Of a stretch of 64,000 nucleotides of DNA, positions 36,362 through 44,157 are shown piece after piece; position 1 is the first letter of the stretch; each line of letters starts with the position of its first letter. This DNA is from Stutzerimonas stutzeri (lineage in GTDB: Bacteria; Pseudomonadota; Gammaproteobacteria; Pseudomonadales; Pseudomonadaceae). The position numbers and the translations under genes were made by a program. Under the pieces are notes generated by a model that made no database searches, was not told where the DNA came from, and saw only the letters and a program-made list of their open reading frames with translations. The stretch is from positions 1 to 64,000 of the forward strand of contig NZ_POUT01000015.1 of the NCBI RefSeq assembly GCF_002890915.1, in the 5' to 3' direction.

Positions 36362-37792
36362 ATGTCCAATCGCAAGCAAGAGTTGTTGAAGCGTCACCGT
36401 CGTAACAAGCGTCTAGTGCTTTCTCTTGCTGTCCTTGTCATGGCGGCGTTCTTGGACAACAGCGTCGTCAATATCGGCCCCTGGTGGGTGGCGCCCTTGC
36501 TGGCGCTGGCATTCTGGCTGATCCACGAGGCCTGGTTCGCCGATCACTTGTTCTATTCACCCACGGAATCCTATGAGTACGCCTTCCCGCCGGGGACTCC
36601 CAGCCTGCCGATCGAAATCGTGGCGGGCGTGCCGAGGTCAGCGACCGGGACTGCTCTGCCTGCCGGCAGTGAAACCCTGATCCTGAAGGTGAGGGTGCGC
36701 AGCACCTGGCTTGGTTGTTTGTTCGATCCGCGCATCCACATAGACGGGCCGGGTCTGGCTGACCGGCAGGATTTCGAACGGCGCTGCAGTGGCTGGCGTT
36801 ACCTGAACCTTTCTGGCTGCGAAGCTGCACTGAACGCCGGGACGATCCGGCTGCGGGGACGTTTCCTGCGTATGGCGCCAGAGGCAGAACTCTATTGCTT
36901 CAGCAATCCGGACTATGCACAGCGTCGAGCGATGATCATCGCCCCCCATGCCGACGATGCGGAGCTCGCGGCGTTCGGTTTCTACAGTCGCTGCCGTGAA
37001 GTTTCCATCGTGACGCTCACCCAAGGAGAGATCGAGGCCAGGTACTACCGCAGATTGGGGCTCGATAAGGAGGGTGCCGCCCGTTTGAAAGGTCGCCTGC
37101 GCGCCTGGAACAGCCTGGCCGTACCCTTGTGGGGTGGCGTGCATGGACACGACTGCCTGCAGCTCGGTTACTACTGCCTGCGCCTGGCGGAAATGCGGGC
37201 CAGCCCGGATCAGGCTTTCGGCTCGCTGGAGTCGGGGGAGCGGGATATCCGCAATGTACGCCGGCTCAATGAGCGCCCCTTGCCGGGCGATCGCGACGGT
37301 GCTTCCAGCTGGAAGAACCTGATTGCCGATCTGGTCTGCCTGCTGGAACACTACCGCCCGGAGGTATTACTGGTCCCCCATCCCGAGCTCGATCCCCACG
37401 CGGACCATGTGCATGCGACGATCGCCGTCGATGAAGCCATCGGGTGCTCCAATTGGAAGCCGGCCGTCCAGCTCCTCTACGCTAACCATCTGTATGACAA
37501 CGATCGCTGGCCCATGGGGCCGGCCGATCATGGCGTGGCACTCCCGCCTGTGTTCGGTACGTTGCCGTCGCATGCTCTCTGGAGCCCGCAGCTTTCGCCG
37601 GAAACCTGCCTGGACAAAGCCATGGCGCTGGCCATGCAGCATGATCTGCAGGTTCCCTTGCCTTTGAAGAAGCGCATCCGCCGGCATATCCAGCGCATTC
37701 TGATTGGCCGCCGCTGGCCTACCACGGGCAACGATGAGTTCTTCCGCAAGGCCGTGCGTCGGCACGAGCTGTTCTGGGTGCGCAAGCTGTAG
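36362..37792 (+). CDS. dnpA: PIG-L family de-N-acetylase (DnpA-like)
   Basis: A 476-residue protein with one or two N-terminal membrane segments (about 17-58, LVLSLAVLVMAAFLDNSV and WWVAPLLALAFWLI) and a C-terminal PIG-L/LmbE domain. The zinc motif is PHADD at 195-199 (His196, Asp198, Asp199), completed by HPELDPHADHVH from His340. P. aeruginosa DnpA (PA5002) is a predicted LPS-locus de-N-acetylase reported to affect antibiotic tolerance. The start is the ATG 10 bases after the mig-14 stop. It may deacetylate an amino sugar of the core, exposing a positive charge. Confidence 0.85.
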   Translation: MSNRKQELLKRHRRNKRLVLSLAVLVMAAFLDNSVVNIGPWWVAPLLALAFWLIHEAWFADHLFYSPTESYEYAFPPGTPSLPIEIVAGVPRSATGTALPAGSETLILKVRVRSTWLGCLFDPRIHIDGPGLADRQDFERRCSGWRYLNLSGCEAALNAGTIRLRGRFLRMAPEAELYCFSNPDYAQRRAMIIAPHADDAELAAFGFYSRCREVSIVTLTQGEIEARYYRRLGLDKEGAARLKGRLRAWNSLAVPLWGGVHGHDCLQLGYYCLRLAEMRASPDQAFGSLESGERDIRNVRRLNERPLPGDRDGASSWKNLIADLVCLLEHYRPEVLLVPHPELDPHADHVHATIAVDEAIGCSNWKPAVQLLYANHLYDNDRWPMGPADHGVALPPVFGTLPSHALWSPQLSPETCLDKAMALAMQHDLQVPLPLKKRIRRHIQRILIGRRWPTTGNDEFFRKAVRRHELFWVRKL

Positions 37793-37879
37793 CCGTAGTT
37801 GGCCGCGTGTCCCTGCTGCCTGGCGCTCGGCTCTCGCATGTTATGATCGCTGCCGTTTCTCTTCCTCTCCGGAGCCCCC

Positions 37880-39301
37880 ATGAAGCTGACCATGCCCCGT
37901 TTCGACCAAGCCCCCGTTCTGGTGGTGGGCGATGTCATGCTCGATCGCTACTGGCATGGCGGTACGTCGCGGATTTCGCCGGAGGCGCCGGTGCCGGTGG
38001 TCAAGGTCGAGCAGATCGAGGATCGTCCCGGTGGCGCGGCCAACGTGGCGTTGAACATCGCTGCGCTGGGCGCTCCCGCTTCGCTGGTGGGGGTGGCTGG
38101 TGAGGATGAGGCGCGCCAGAGCCTGGCCGACAGCCTCGCTGCGGCGGGTGTGCGGGCACATTTCCAGTGCCTCGAGCACCAGCCGACCATCGTCAAGCTA
38201 CGGGTGATGAGCCGTCACCAGCAACTGCTGCGCATGGATTTCGAAGAGCCATTCGATACCGATCCGGATGCCTTGCTCGCTGAGGTGGAAAGCCTGCTGG
38301 CCGGGGTCAAGGTGCTGGTGCTGTCCGACTATGGCAAGGGTGCGCTGAAGAATCACCAGGCACTGATCCAGGCGGCTCGCCGCCGTGGCATTCCGGTGCT
38401 GGCCGATCCCAAGGGCAAGGATTTCGAGATTTACCGTGGTGCCTCGCTGATCACACCCAACCTTGGCGAATTCGAGGCGATCGTCGGGCATTGTACCGAC
38501 GAGGCCGAGCTGGTGACCAAGGGCGCCGAGCTGATGCGCCAGCTGGAGCTGGGCGCATTGCTGGTGACCCGCGGTGAGCATGGCATGACCCTGCTGCGCC
38601 CCGGGCATGCACCGCTGCACCTGCCGGCGCGGGCGCGCGAGGTCTTCGACGTGACCGGTGCCGGCGACACGGTGATTTCCACGCTCGCCGCCTCCCTGGC
38701 CGCCGGCGAGGAACTGCCGCAGGCGGTGGCGCTGGCCAATCTGGCCGCCGGCATCGTGGTCGGCAAGCTCGGCACTGCCGCTATCAGCGCACCGGAGTTG
38801 CGCCGTGCGGTACAGCGCGAGGAGGGCTCCGAGCGCGGCGTGATGACCGTCGAGCAGTTGCTGACCGTCGTCGGGGACGCCCGCGCGCAGGGCGAGAAGA
38901 TCGTCTTCACCAACGGCTGCTTCGACATCCTGCATGCGGGGCACGTGACCTATCTCGAACAGGCGCACGCCCAGGGCGACCGGCTGATCGTCGCGGTCAA
39001 CGACGATGGCTCGGTCAGCCGCCTGAAGGGCCCGGGGCGACCGATCAATTCGGTGGATCGCCGCATGGCGGTGCTGGCCGGTCTGGAAGCGGTGGACTGG
39101 GTGGTGTGCTTCGCCGAGGACACGCCGGAAAACCTGTTGGCCCAGGTCCGCCCCGATGTGTTGGTCAAGGGTGGCGACTACGGCGTCGACCAGGTGGTCG
39201 GGGCCGAGCTGGTCAAGGCCTATGGCGGCGTGGTGAAGGTGCTGGGGCTGGTGGAGAACAGCTCGACCACGGCCATCGTCGAGAAGATTCGCAAGGCGTA
39301 G
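37880..39301 (+). CDS. hldE: Bifunctional heptose-7-phosphate kinase/heptose-1-phosphate adenylyltransferase
   Basis: Supplies ADP-heptose for WaaC and WaaF. The 473-residue protein joins an N-terminal PfkB kinase (MLDRYWHGGTSRISPEAPVP; GAGDTVISTLAASLA near 260) to a C-terminal nucleotidyltransferase (VFTNGCFDILHAGHVTYLEQ from about 345). Length is that of the Pseudomonas protein. A TATGAT at 37842-37847 could be its -10, so it may have its own promoter besides read-through from the msbA cluster. It is followed by about 390 bp of repeats. Confidence 0.97.
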   Translation: MKLTMPRFDQAPVLVVGDVMLDRYWHGGTSRISPEAPVPVVKVEQIEDRPGGAANVALNIAALGAPASLVGVAGEDEARQSLADSLAAAGVRAHFQCLEHQPTIVKLRVMSRHQQLLRMDFEEPFDTDPDALLAEVESLLAGVKVLVLSDYGKGALKNHQALIQAARRRGIPVLADPKGKDFEIYRGASLITPNLGEFEAIVGHCTDEAELVTKGAELMRQLELGALLVTRGEHGMTLLRPGHAPLHLPARAREVFDVTGAGDTVISTLAASLAAGEELPQAVALANLAAGIVVGKLGTAAISAPELRRAVQREEGSERGVMTVEQLLTVVGDARAQGEKIVFTNGCFDILHAGHVTYLEQAHAQGDRLIVAVNDDGSVSRLKGPGRPINSVDRRMAVLAGLEAVDWVVCFAEDTPENLLAQVRPDVLVKGGDYGVDQVVGAELVKAYGGVVKVLGLVENSSTTAIVEKIRKA

Positions 39302-39362
39302 GGCGGGTGAAACCCGTACTACGGCTACTGCTTTGTGAAAGGGCCCGCCCCGGGGCGATGCT

Positions 39363-39623
39363 CTTCAGACTTCAGACTTCAGACTTCAGACTTCAGACTT
39401 CAGACTTCAGGCTTCAGGCTTCAGGCTTCAGGCCTTTGGCAGTCCTGCGACCTGTATCGCCGAGAGGGCGCGCCCACTGGGTTCGGTGGTGCTCGCTGCT
39501 TTTGTGGGAGGCCGCGCCCGCTCCCGGCGGGTCTGCGGCATTCATCACATCCCCGTGGATTGCCCGGCCTCGGGGCGATGCTTTTGAGCTTCAAGCTTCA
39601 AGCTTCAAGCTTCAAGCTTCAAG
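39363..39623. repeat. Composite repeat: heptamer array, hairpin element, heptamer array
   Basis: Six CTTCAGA then four CTTCAGG heptamers run head to tail at 39363-39432. A degenerate copy of the GC-rich hairpin element follows at about 39433-39585. Five CTTCAAG heptamers lie at 39589-39623. The hldE-XRE gap (39302-39688) holds little else, and I see no gene. The two arrays use different heptamer variants, so each was probably expanded locally. Confidence 0.85.
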
Positions 39624-39688
39624 CGTCTGGCAGTCCCGTGGCCTGCACTCGCCGCGTGCCTCGTATTGCAGCAGTCCCAGCATAGGTA

Positions 39689-39955
39689 TCAGCGCTGAGG
39701 CTTCGGCACGATGCCGACCTGCATGCCGAAGGGGCCGAATACGCTGTTCAGGGTGTGCACGGTCGGATTGGCTTCATCGTGCTCCAACTGACGCAGAGCG
39801 CGCAGGGAGAGTTTGCACATCTGGGCGAACCTGGCCTGCTGCAGGCCGGTGATTTCCTTGCGGAGCCTGCGGACGGCTTGTCCGATGGTGATATCGCCGG
39901 ATGCCAGTTGAGTCCGTATCTCCGTCAGGATGCGGTCGCGCTCTGTGATATCCAT
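39689..39955 (-). CDS. XRE/HipB-like antitoxin regulator
   Basis: An 88-residue helix-turn-helix protein: TIGQAVRRLRKEITGLQQARFAQMCKLSLRALRQLEHDEANPTVHTLNSVFGPFG fits a HipB-like XRE domain. It would bind its own operator and neutralise the HipA toxin. The ATG directly follows the TGA of the hipA remnant, so toxin precedes antitoxin. This gene looks intact while its partner is decayed, making it an orphan antitoxin/regulator. Three related 14-bp sites upstream of the pair are its likely targets. Confidence 0.8.
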   Translation of the reverse strand: MDITERDRILTEIRTQLASGDITIGQAVRRLRKEITGLQQARFAQMCKLSLRALRQLEHDEANPTVHTLNSVFGPFGMQVGIVPKPQR

Positions 39956-40619
39956 TCAGGTAAGCCTCCATCTGGCGAGTCGTTGAGGAAGGCTGCGTAG
40001 CGCGATACGTGGATGATTCATGGTCGCCAGAGGCAGGCCTTCGTCGGTCAACAGGTCGGGCAAGGCCATGAAGTCACGTGCGGCTGTTCTGAGCCGCTCG
40101 AACAATTCTTCGGCATCGGCCCATATGCCTACCTCTTCGCAGGCCTTCCGCCAGTCTACCTCGCCAGCCAGCTCAATGGGCTGCGGCCACTTGGTTGTGC
40201 GTGTTACGCCTTCATCGTCCATGACCATGGGGGCTAGGTCATATATAGGGGCCAGCTTCACGCCTTTGTCCATGCGTAGAATCGATGTATTGCGACCATG
40301 GTTGTCCGAGTTGCCCAAGATCAGGTTCAGCAGGTCGCGCCGCAGGTATTCGAACACCAGATCGCCGACCTGCTGATCTTGACCCACGCTTTGCCATAGC
40401 TCGACGAGGTGTCGCAGTACATTGGTGTGCGACATATAGCTACCGGGCTCGGTCACGCCCGCCAGTGAATACATGGACTCGACAGCAGTCCGGACGACCC
40501 CATCGACAGGTGCCCTCCAGCCCCAACGTGGGTTGCTCGAAGGTCAGTTGCATGGCGTCGTGCCATGCGTGGCCTGTATGAATCTGTAGGGTGAGCGGGT
40601 ACATGTCTGCTACCGGCAT
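39956..40619 (-). pseudogene. Decayed HipA-family toxin kinase gene
   Basis: The 3' part (39956-40474 and a little upstream) encodes a HipA C-terminal kinase region: NLILGNSDNHGRNTSILRM with the catalytic-type Asp-Asn-His, and VKLAPIYDLAPMVMDDEG. Upstream on the same strand, in another frame, ATG 40619 begins MPVADMYPLTLQIHTGHAWH..., which resembles a HipA/YjjJ N-terminus. It runs 40 residues to CRWG, then loses homology and stops after about 20 more. The middle, including the ATP-binding part, is missing, so a deletion with a frame change joined the ends. A functional kinase is unlikely. The N-terminal assignment is less certain than the C-terminal one. Confidence 0.72.
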
Positions 40620-40710
40620 TTTACTGCCTTAAAAGTAGCCTTCATCTCGCTAAAAGGCAATAAATTACCTTTTTTGCGCTGCTGAGTGATTAAATAGGCA
40701 TTTTAGTGCT
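40615..40710. promoter_or_regulatory. Three 14-bp operator-like sites at exact 41-bp spacing
   Basis: GGCATTTTACTGCC (40615-40628), GGCAATAAATTACC (40656-40669) and GGCATTTTAGTGCT (40697-40710) start exactly 41 bp apart, about four helical turns, so a bound regulator would sit on one DNA face. The first overlaps the hipA-remnant start codon. The surrounding DNA is AT-rich, unlike its neighbours. The XRE protein encoded downstream is the natural candidate to bind them. Confidence 0.6.
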
Positions 40711-40822
40711 TATTTCCAGCGTATGGAGTCTGTTTGTAGGAGGCGCCATGCCCGCGATAGCTCTGCAGGTCCGGGTTTCGCGAGCATGGCCCCGTCCGTC
40801 CGCTGGCGGGGGGCCAAGCGGT

Positions 40823-41710
40823 TCAGCGCGCCACGGCGACCGGCTTGGCGGCCCACCAGTCCCTCCAGCGAACGCGTTCGTCACGTACCACCCAGCCGTC
40901 CTGCCGGGCGAAGCTTTCCGAGAGCCACAGCCCCCGCGTGCCCACCGGGCTGAACTGGCCGTTGCGCAGTTGCAGCAACTGATCCTGGGGCTGCCCCTGA
41001 TGCAGCGGGATCAGGTAGAGGTCCGGCCGGCTGCGGTCCAGGCGGGCCACCAGCCGGCCGTCCTCGAGGCGTTCGTCGACGTGGAACAGGCTCAGTCGGC
41101 GCGCTTCCTTCGGCAGTTCCAGGCGCATGTCGTAGACCAGCTGCAGCGAGGCGGTCGGCAGGTGTACATAGGCGCGCGGGCGCTCCATCAGCACCATGTT
41201 GCCGCATTGCACCGGGCGCGTGGCACCCGACTGCGAGGCGAGCTTGAAGTGCACCGCTTCGCGATACTGGAGGCTGCTTTCGTATGGCGTGGGCAGCCAG
41301 GTATCGCCGAAGCGCCCGGCGAGCCAGCCTTCCGGGGTTTCCAGCAGGCACTCCTCGGCGATTTCCTGGATGGCGGTGAGCAGCGGCAGGTTCAGCTCGT
41401 GTGCCGGGACGTAGCCGGAAATCAGCTTGAGCACCACGTCGCCCCGGTCCAGGCGCTGCTGGCGGACCAGGACCCAGAATTCGCGGCCCTGCCAGCTGAG
41501 GGTCAGGCGTACCGAGACGCCGAGGTTGGCCAGCTCAATGGCGAAATGGCCGGGGGCGGGCACGTCCACCGGGCGGCGCCGCTCGATCACCTCGCTGAAG
41601 TTCAGGGGCCGGCCCAGGCTCTGGTAGCTCAGGCTGTCCGGGCTGGCTTCGACGTATAGTGGCAGGGTCTTGAATGCGGCAGGGCTCTTGCGCAGCAGAA
41701 CTCTCGGCAT
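40823..41710 (-). CDS. Conserved protein of unknown function (PA4993-like)
   Basis: A 295-residue protein without signal peptide or membrane segments that I can see. It starts MPRVLLRKSPAAFKTLPLYVEASPDSL and contains PGHFAIELANLGVSVRLTLSWQGREFWVL and CGNMVLMERPRAYVHLPTASLQLVYDM. I do not recognise a domain. It sits beside an aldo/keto reductase and an FAD oxidoreductase, the same trio as PA4993-PA4992-PA4991 in P. aeruginosa, which supports a real conserved gene. The in-frame upstream extension is only a shadow of the neighbouring reductase gene. Start chosen at the ATG giving the conserved N-terminus. Confidence 0.75.
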   Translation of the reverse strand: MPRVLLRKSPAAFKTLPLYVEASPDSLSYQSLGRPLNFSEVIERRRPVDVPAPGHFAIELANLGVSVRLTLSWQGREFWVLVRQQRLDRGDVVLKLISGYVPAHELNLPLLTAIQEIAEECLLETPEGWLAGRFGDTWLPTPYESSLQYREAVHFKLASQSGATRPVQCGNMVLMERPRAYVHLPTASLQLVYDMRLELPKEARRLSLFHVDERLEDGRLVARLDRSRPDLYLIPLHQGQPQDQLLQLRNGQFSPVGTRGLWLSESFARQDGWVVRDERVRWRDWWAAKPVAVAR

Positions 41711-41799
41711 CCGGCTCCTCCTTGCGTCGCTCGGCCGCTGGGCGGCATCGGGTGGTATCGCCCCCTGGGGCGGGAGGGAAAGCCTAGCCCAGTTGCCGC

Positions 41800-42609
41800 T
41801 CAATTGCCCATCAGGACGGTGGCCGCAGCATGCACGTTGTCGGTGAGGTGGCGCGGGTTGATGGTGCCGATGATGGCGCCGCTCACGCCGGGTTGCCGGA
41901 ACAGCAGCTCGAAGCTGCGTCGTACCGGATCTTCGCCCGACCCGAGGCAGGCGTGGCCGCTGGCCAGGGCTTTCTTGATCAGAATGCCCTTGCCGTGGGT
42001 CGCGGCATAGTCGATCACCGGGCGTTCGGCCTGTTCGTTGAGGTTGTAGGTGACCATCGCGCAATCGCCTTGCTCAAGTGCCAGCAGCCCGCCTTCGACG
42101 GTCTTGCCGGAGAGGCCGAAGGCCAGGATCTTGCCTTCGCGCTTGAGCTCGGCGAGGGTCGGGTAGACCTCGCTATGTTGCAGGATTTCCACATCGTTGC
42201 CGTTCGAATGCACCAGTACCAGTTCGATCCGGTCGGTGCGCAGGCGCTTGAGGCTGCGTTCGACGGAGAAGCGCGTGTGTGCAGCGGAGAAGTCGAAGCG
42301 TGACTGGCCGTTCTCGAACTCCTCGCCCACTTTGCTGACGATCACCCATTCATCGCGCTGGCCGGCCAGTAGCGGCCCAAGGCGCTCCTCGCTGACACCG
42401 TAGGCCGGTGCGGTGTCGATCAGGTTGATTCCCAGCTCGCGGGCGAGCGCCAGCAACTGGCGTGCCTGCACATCGTCGGGAATGGCGAAGCCGTTGGGGT
42501 ACTTCACGCCCTGGTCGCGGCCCAGCTTGACCGTGCCCAGGCCCAGTGGGGAGATCGTCAGGCCGGTGCTGCCGAGCGGACGATGCAGGCCATGCAGGGT
42601 CTTGTTCAT
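41800..42609 (-). CDS. Aldo/keto reductase
   Basis: A 269-residue NADPH-dependent TIM-barrel reductase. Family marks are RPLGSTGLTISPLGLGTVKLGRD and NLIDTAPAYGVSEERLGPLL with the Asp/Tyr pair. SKVGEEFENGQ holds the lysine, and the end reads GVSGAIIGTINPRHLTDNVHAA. The ATG at 42609 has GGGAGG upstream and lies in an ATGA overlap with the preceding FAD oxidoreductase gene, so both form one transcript. Equivalent to PA4992 in P. aeruginosa. The physiological substrate is not known. Confidence 0.9.
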   Translation of the reverse strand: MNKTLHGLHRPLGSTGLTISPLGLGTVKLGRDQGVKYPNGFAIPDDVQARQLLALARELGINLIDTAPAYGVSEERLGPLLAGQRDEWVIVSKVGEEFENGQSRFDFSAAHTRFSVERSLKRLRTDRIELVLVHSNGNDVEILQHSEVYPTLAELKREGKILAFGLSGKTVEGGLLALEQGDCAMVTYNLNEQAERPVIDYAATHGKGILIKKALASGHACLGSGEDPVRRSFELLFRQPGVSGAIIGTINPRHLTDNVHAAATVLMGN

Positions 42610-43781
42610 GGCAGCAGGCCCTCCCAGAATGGTTTGCTCAGCGCTGGGCGCGGCAGTTGCGGTAGTGCGGGATGCTCGCCGGGACGAATGCCGTCGCGGG
42701 CGAGGGCGGCTTCGACGCGGTCGGAAAAGTCCGGCGACAGCGCCAGCTTGGTCGGCCAGCCGACCAGCAGGCGACCCTGCTCGGCCAGGAAGGCATTGTC
42801 CGGGCGGGCCAGGCTGGATTGCGCCGGCTCGGCGCGGTCGACGCGCAGGGTGGCCCAGTGCGCGGCGGAAAGGTCGATCCAGGGCACCAGTTCGGCCAGT
42901 TCCTGCTTCGCCGCGGCGATCTGGCGGGCCTCGTCGCGCGCCACGCCCTCGGCTTCGGCCAGGTCGCCGCCGAGATACCAGACCCACTGGCCGTCCGCTG
43001 CCGGGTGGCTGGTAACCGTGACCCGCGGCTTGGTTCCGCCACCCAGGCAATGGGCATAGAGCGGTTTGAGCGTCGGCGCCTTGAGCATCACCATGTGCAG
43101 TGGCCGGCGTTGCATGGCCGGTTGCTGCAGGCCCAGCGCAGCGAGCAGTTCGGCGGTGCCGCCGCCGGCGCTGAGCACGATCCGTTGCGCGCGGATGTCC
43201 CGGTCATCGACGCGCAGGCCGACCAATTCGTCGCCTTCACGCAGCGGCTCGATCCGCTCGCCGGCCAGCAGGCTGTCGCCGGCCAGTTCCGCCAGCCGGG
43301 CAATCAGGGTCGGCACGTCCAGCACCAGCTCGCTGAGGCGGTAGACCTTGCCCTTGAACCGTGGGTGCTGCAGCGCCGGTGGCAGCTCGTCGCCCTTGAC
43401 CTGGCCGACCCGCGAGCGCACGGCCTTGCTGGCGAAAAAGCTGGTGAGGTTGCCGGCCAGGGTGCCCGGCGACCACAGGTAATGCGCATCGGACAGCAGG
43501 CGGACACCGCTGAGGTCCAGCTCGCCGCTGCCCTCGAGCGCCTCGCGCCAGCGCCGCGGCATGTCGGCGATGGCTTCGGAGGCGCCGGTCAGCGCGCCGT
43601 GCAGTGCGTACTTGGTGCCGCCGTGGATGATGCCCTGGGATTTCACGCTCTGCCCGCCGCCCAGTGCACCTTTCTCCACCAGCAGCGTGGCGAAACCCTG
43701 CTGGCGCAGGCGTGCATTGAGCCAGAGGCCGGCGACACCGCCGCCAACGATGAGGACGTCGGTGCTGAGGGATTCGGGCAT
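42606..43781 (-). CDS. FAD-dependent oxidoreductase (DAO/glycine oxidase-like)
   Basis: A 391-residue flavoprotein with the FAD-binding Rossmann start TDVLIVGGGVAGLWLNARLRQQGFATLLVEKGALGGGQS, and the DAO-type QSVKSQGIIHGGTKYALHGALTGAS. IVLSAGGGTAELLAALGL follows in the middle. It resembles the glycerol-3-phosphate dehydrogenase/glycine oxidase group and PA4991 of P. aeruginosa. The ATG at 43781 is preceded by GAGGT. It is first in a two-gene unit with the aldo/keto reductase. Its own substrate cannot be read from the sequence. Confidence 0.87.
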   Translation of the reverse strand: MPESLSTDVLIVGGGVAGLWLNARLRQQGFATLLVEKGALGGGQSVKSQGIIHGGTKYALHGALTGASEAIADMPRRWREALEGSGELDLSGVRLLSDAHYLWSPGTLAGNLTSFFASKAVRSRVGQVKGDELPPALQHPRFKGKVYRLSELVLDVPTLIARLAELAGDSLLAGERIEPLREGDELVGLRVDDRDIRAQRIVLSAGGGTAELLAALGLQQPAMQRRPLHMVMLKAPTLKPLYAHCLGGGTKPRVTVTSHPAADGQWVWYLGGDLAEAEGVARDEARQIAAAKQELAELVPWIDLSAAHWATLRVDRAEPAQSSLARPDNAFLAEQGRLLVGWPTKLALSPDFSDRVEAALARDGIRPGEHPALPQLPRPALSKPFWEGLLP

Positions 43782-43854
43782 GGGCAGACCTCGCCTGTAA
43801 AGCTGTAAATACGGGGCGGCAGTATAACCCGGAGCCCGGCCAGCGCCGTCATGG

Positions 43855-44030
43855 GGCCGGTGTGCACTGGCTGCTTTGTTGCTGTTGTGGGAGGCCCGCC
43901 CCGGGGCGATGCTTTTGATTCTCGGGCAGGCCTGCGGCCTGCATCGCCGCGAGGTCGCGCCTCCCACAGGGGACGGTTGTGCTGGCTGCTTTTTGTGGGA
44001 GGGTCGCCCCGGGGCGATGCTTTGAGACTC
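43855..44030. repeat. One and a half copies of the ~113-bp hairpin repeat
   Basis: A half unit (43855-43920) and a full unit (43926-44025). The full unit contains GCATCGCCGCGAGGTCGCGC, CTCCCACAG, then GTGGGAGGGTCGCCCCGGGG and CGATGC. The two ends are complementary and would fold into a long hairpin. Together with the heptamers at 44101 this fills the 376-bp gap between the FAD oxidoreductase gene and waaA. Confidence 0.85.
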
Positions 44031-44100
44031 GCCAGGCTCGCGGGCAGGTATGAAGGCCCTAAGGCCGCCGTTCCCCATTTGGCGCGCATACACTGACCAG

Positions 44101-44135
44101 CTTCCAGCTTCCAGCTTCCAGCTTCCAGCTTCCAG
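44101..44135. repeat. Five CTTCCAG heptamers just ahead of waaA
   Basis: Five perfect head-to-tail copies of CTTCCAG end 22 bases before the waaA start codon. Copy-number change would move upstream sequence by seven bases per unit relative to the gene. Confidence 0.9.
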
Positions 44136-44157
44136 CTTTCGAGTAAACTCCGCCTCC

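Noticed and set aside
39363..39623. CRISPR-like array
   Set aside because: The repeats are 7-bp contiguous heptamers with no spacers, and no cas genes are present.
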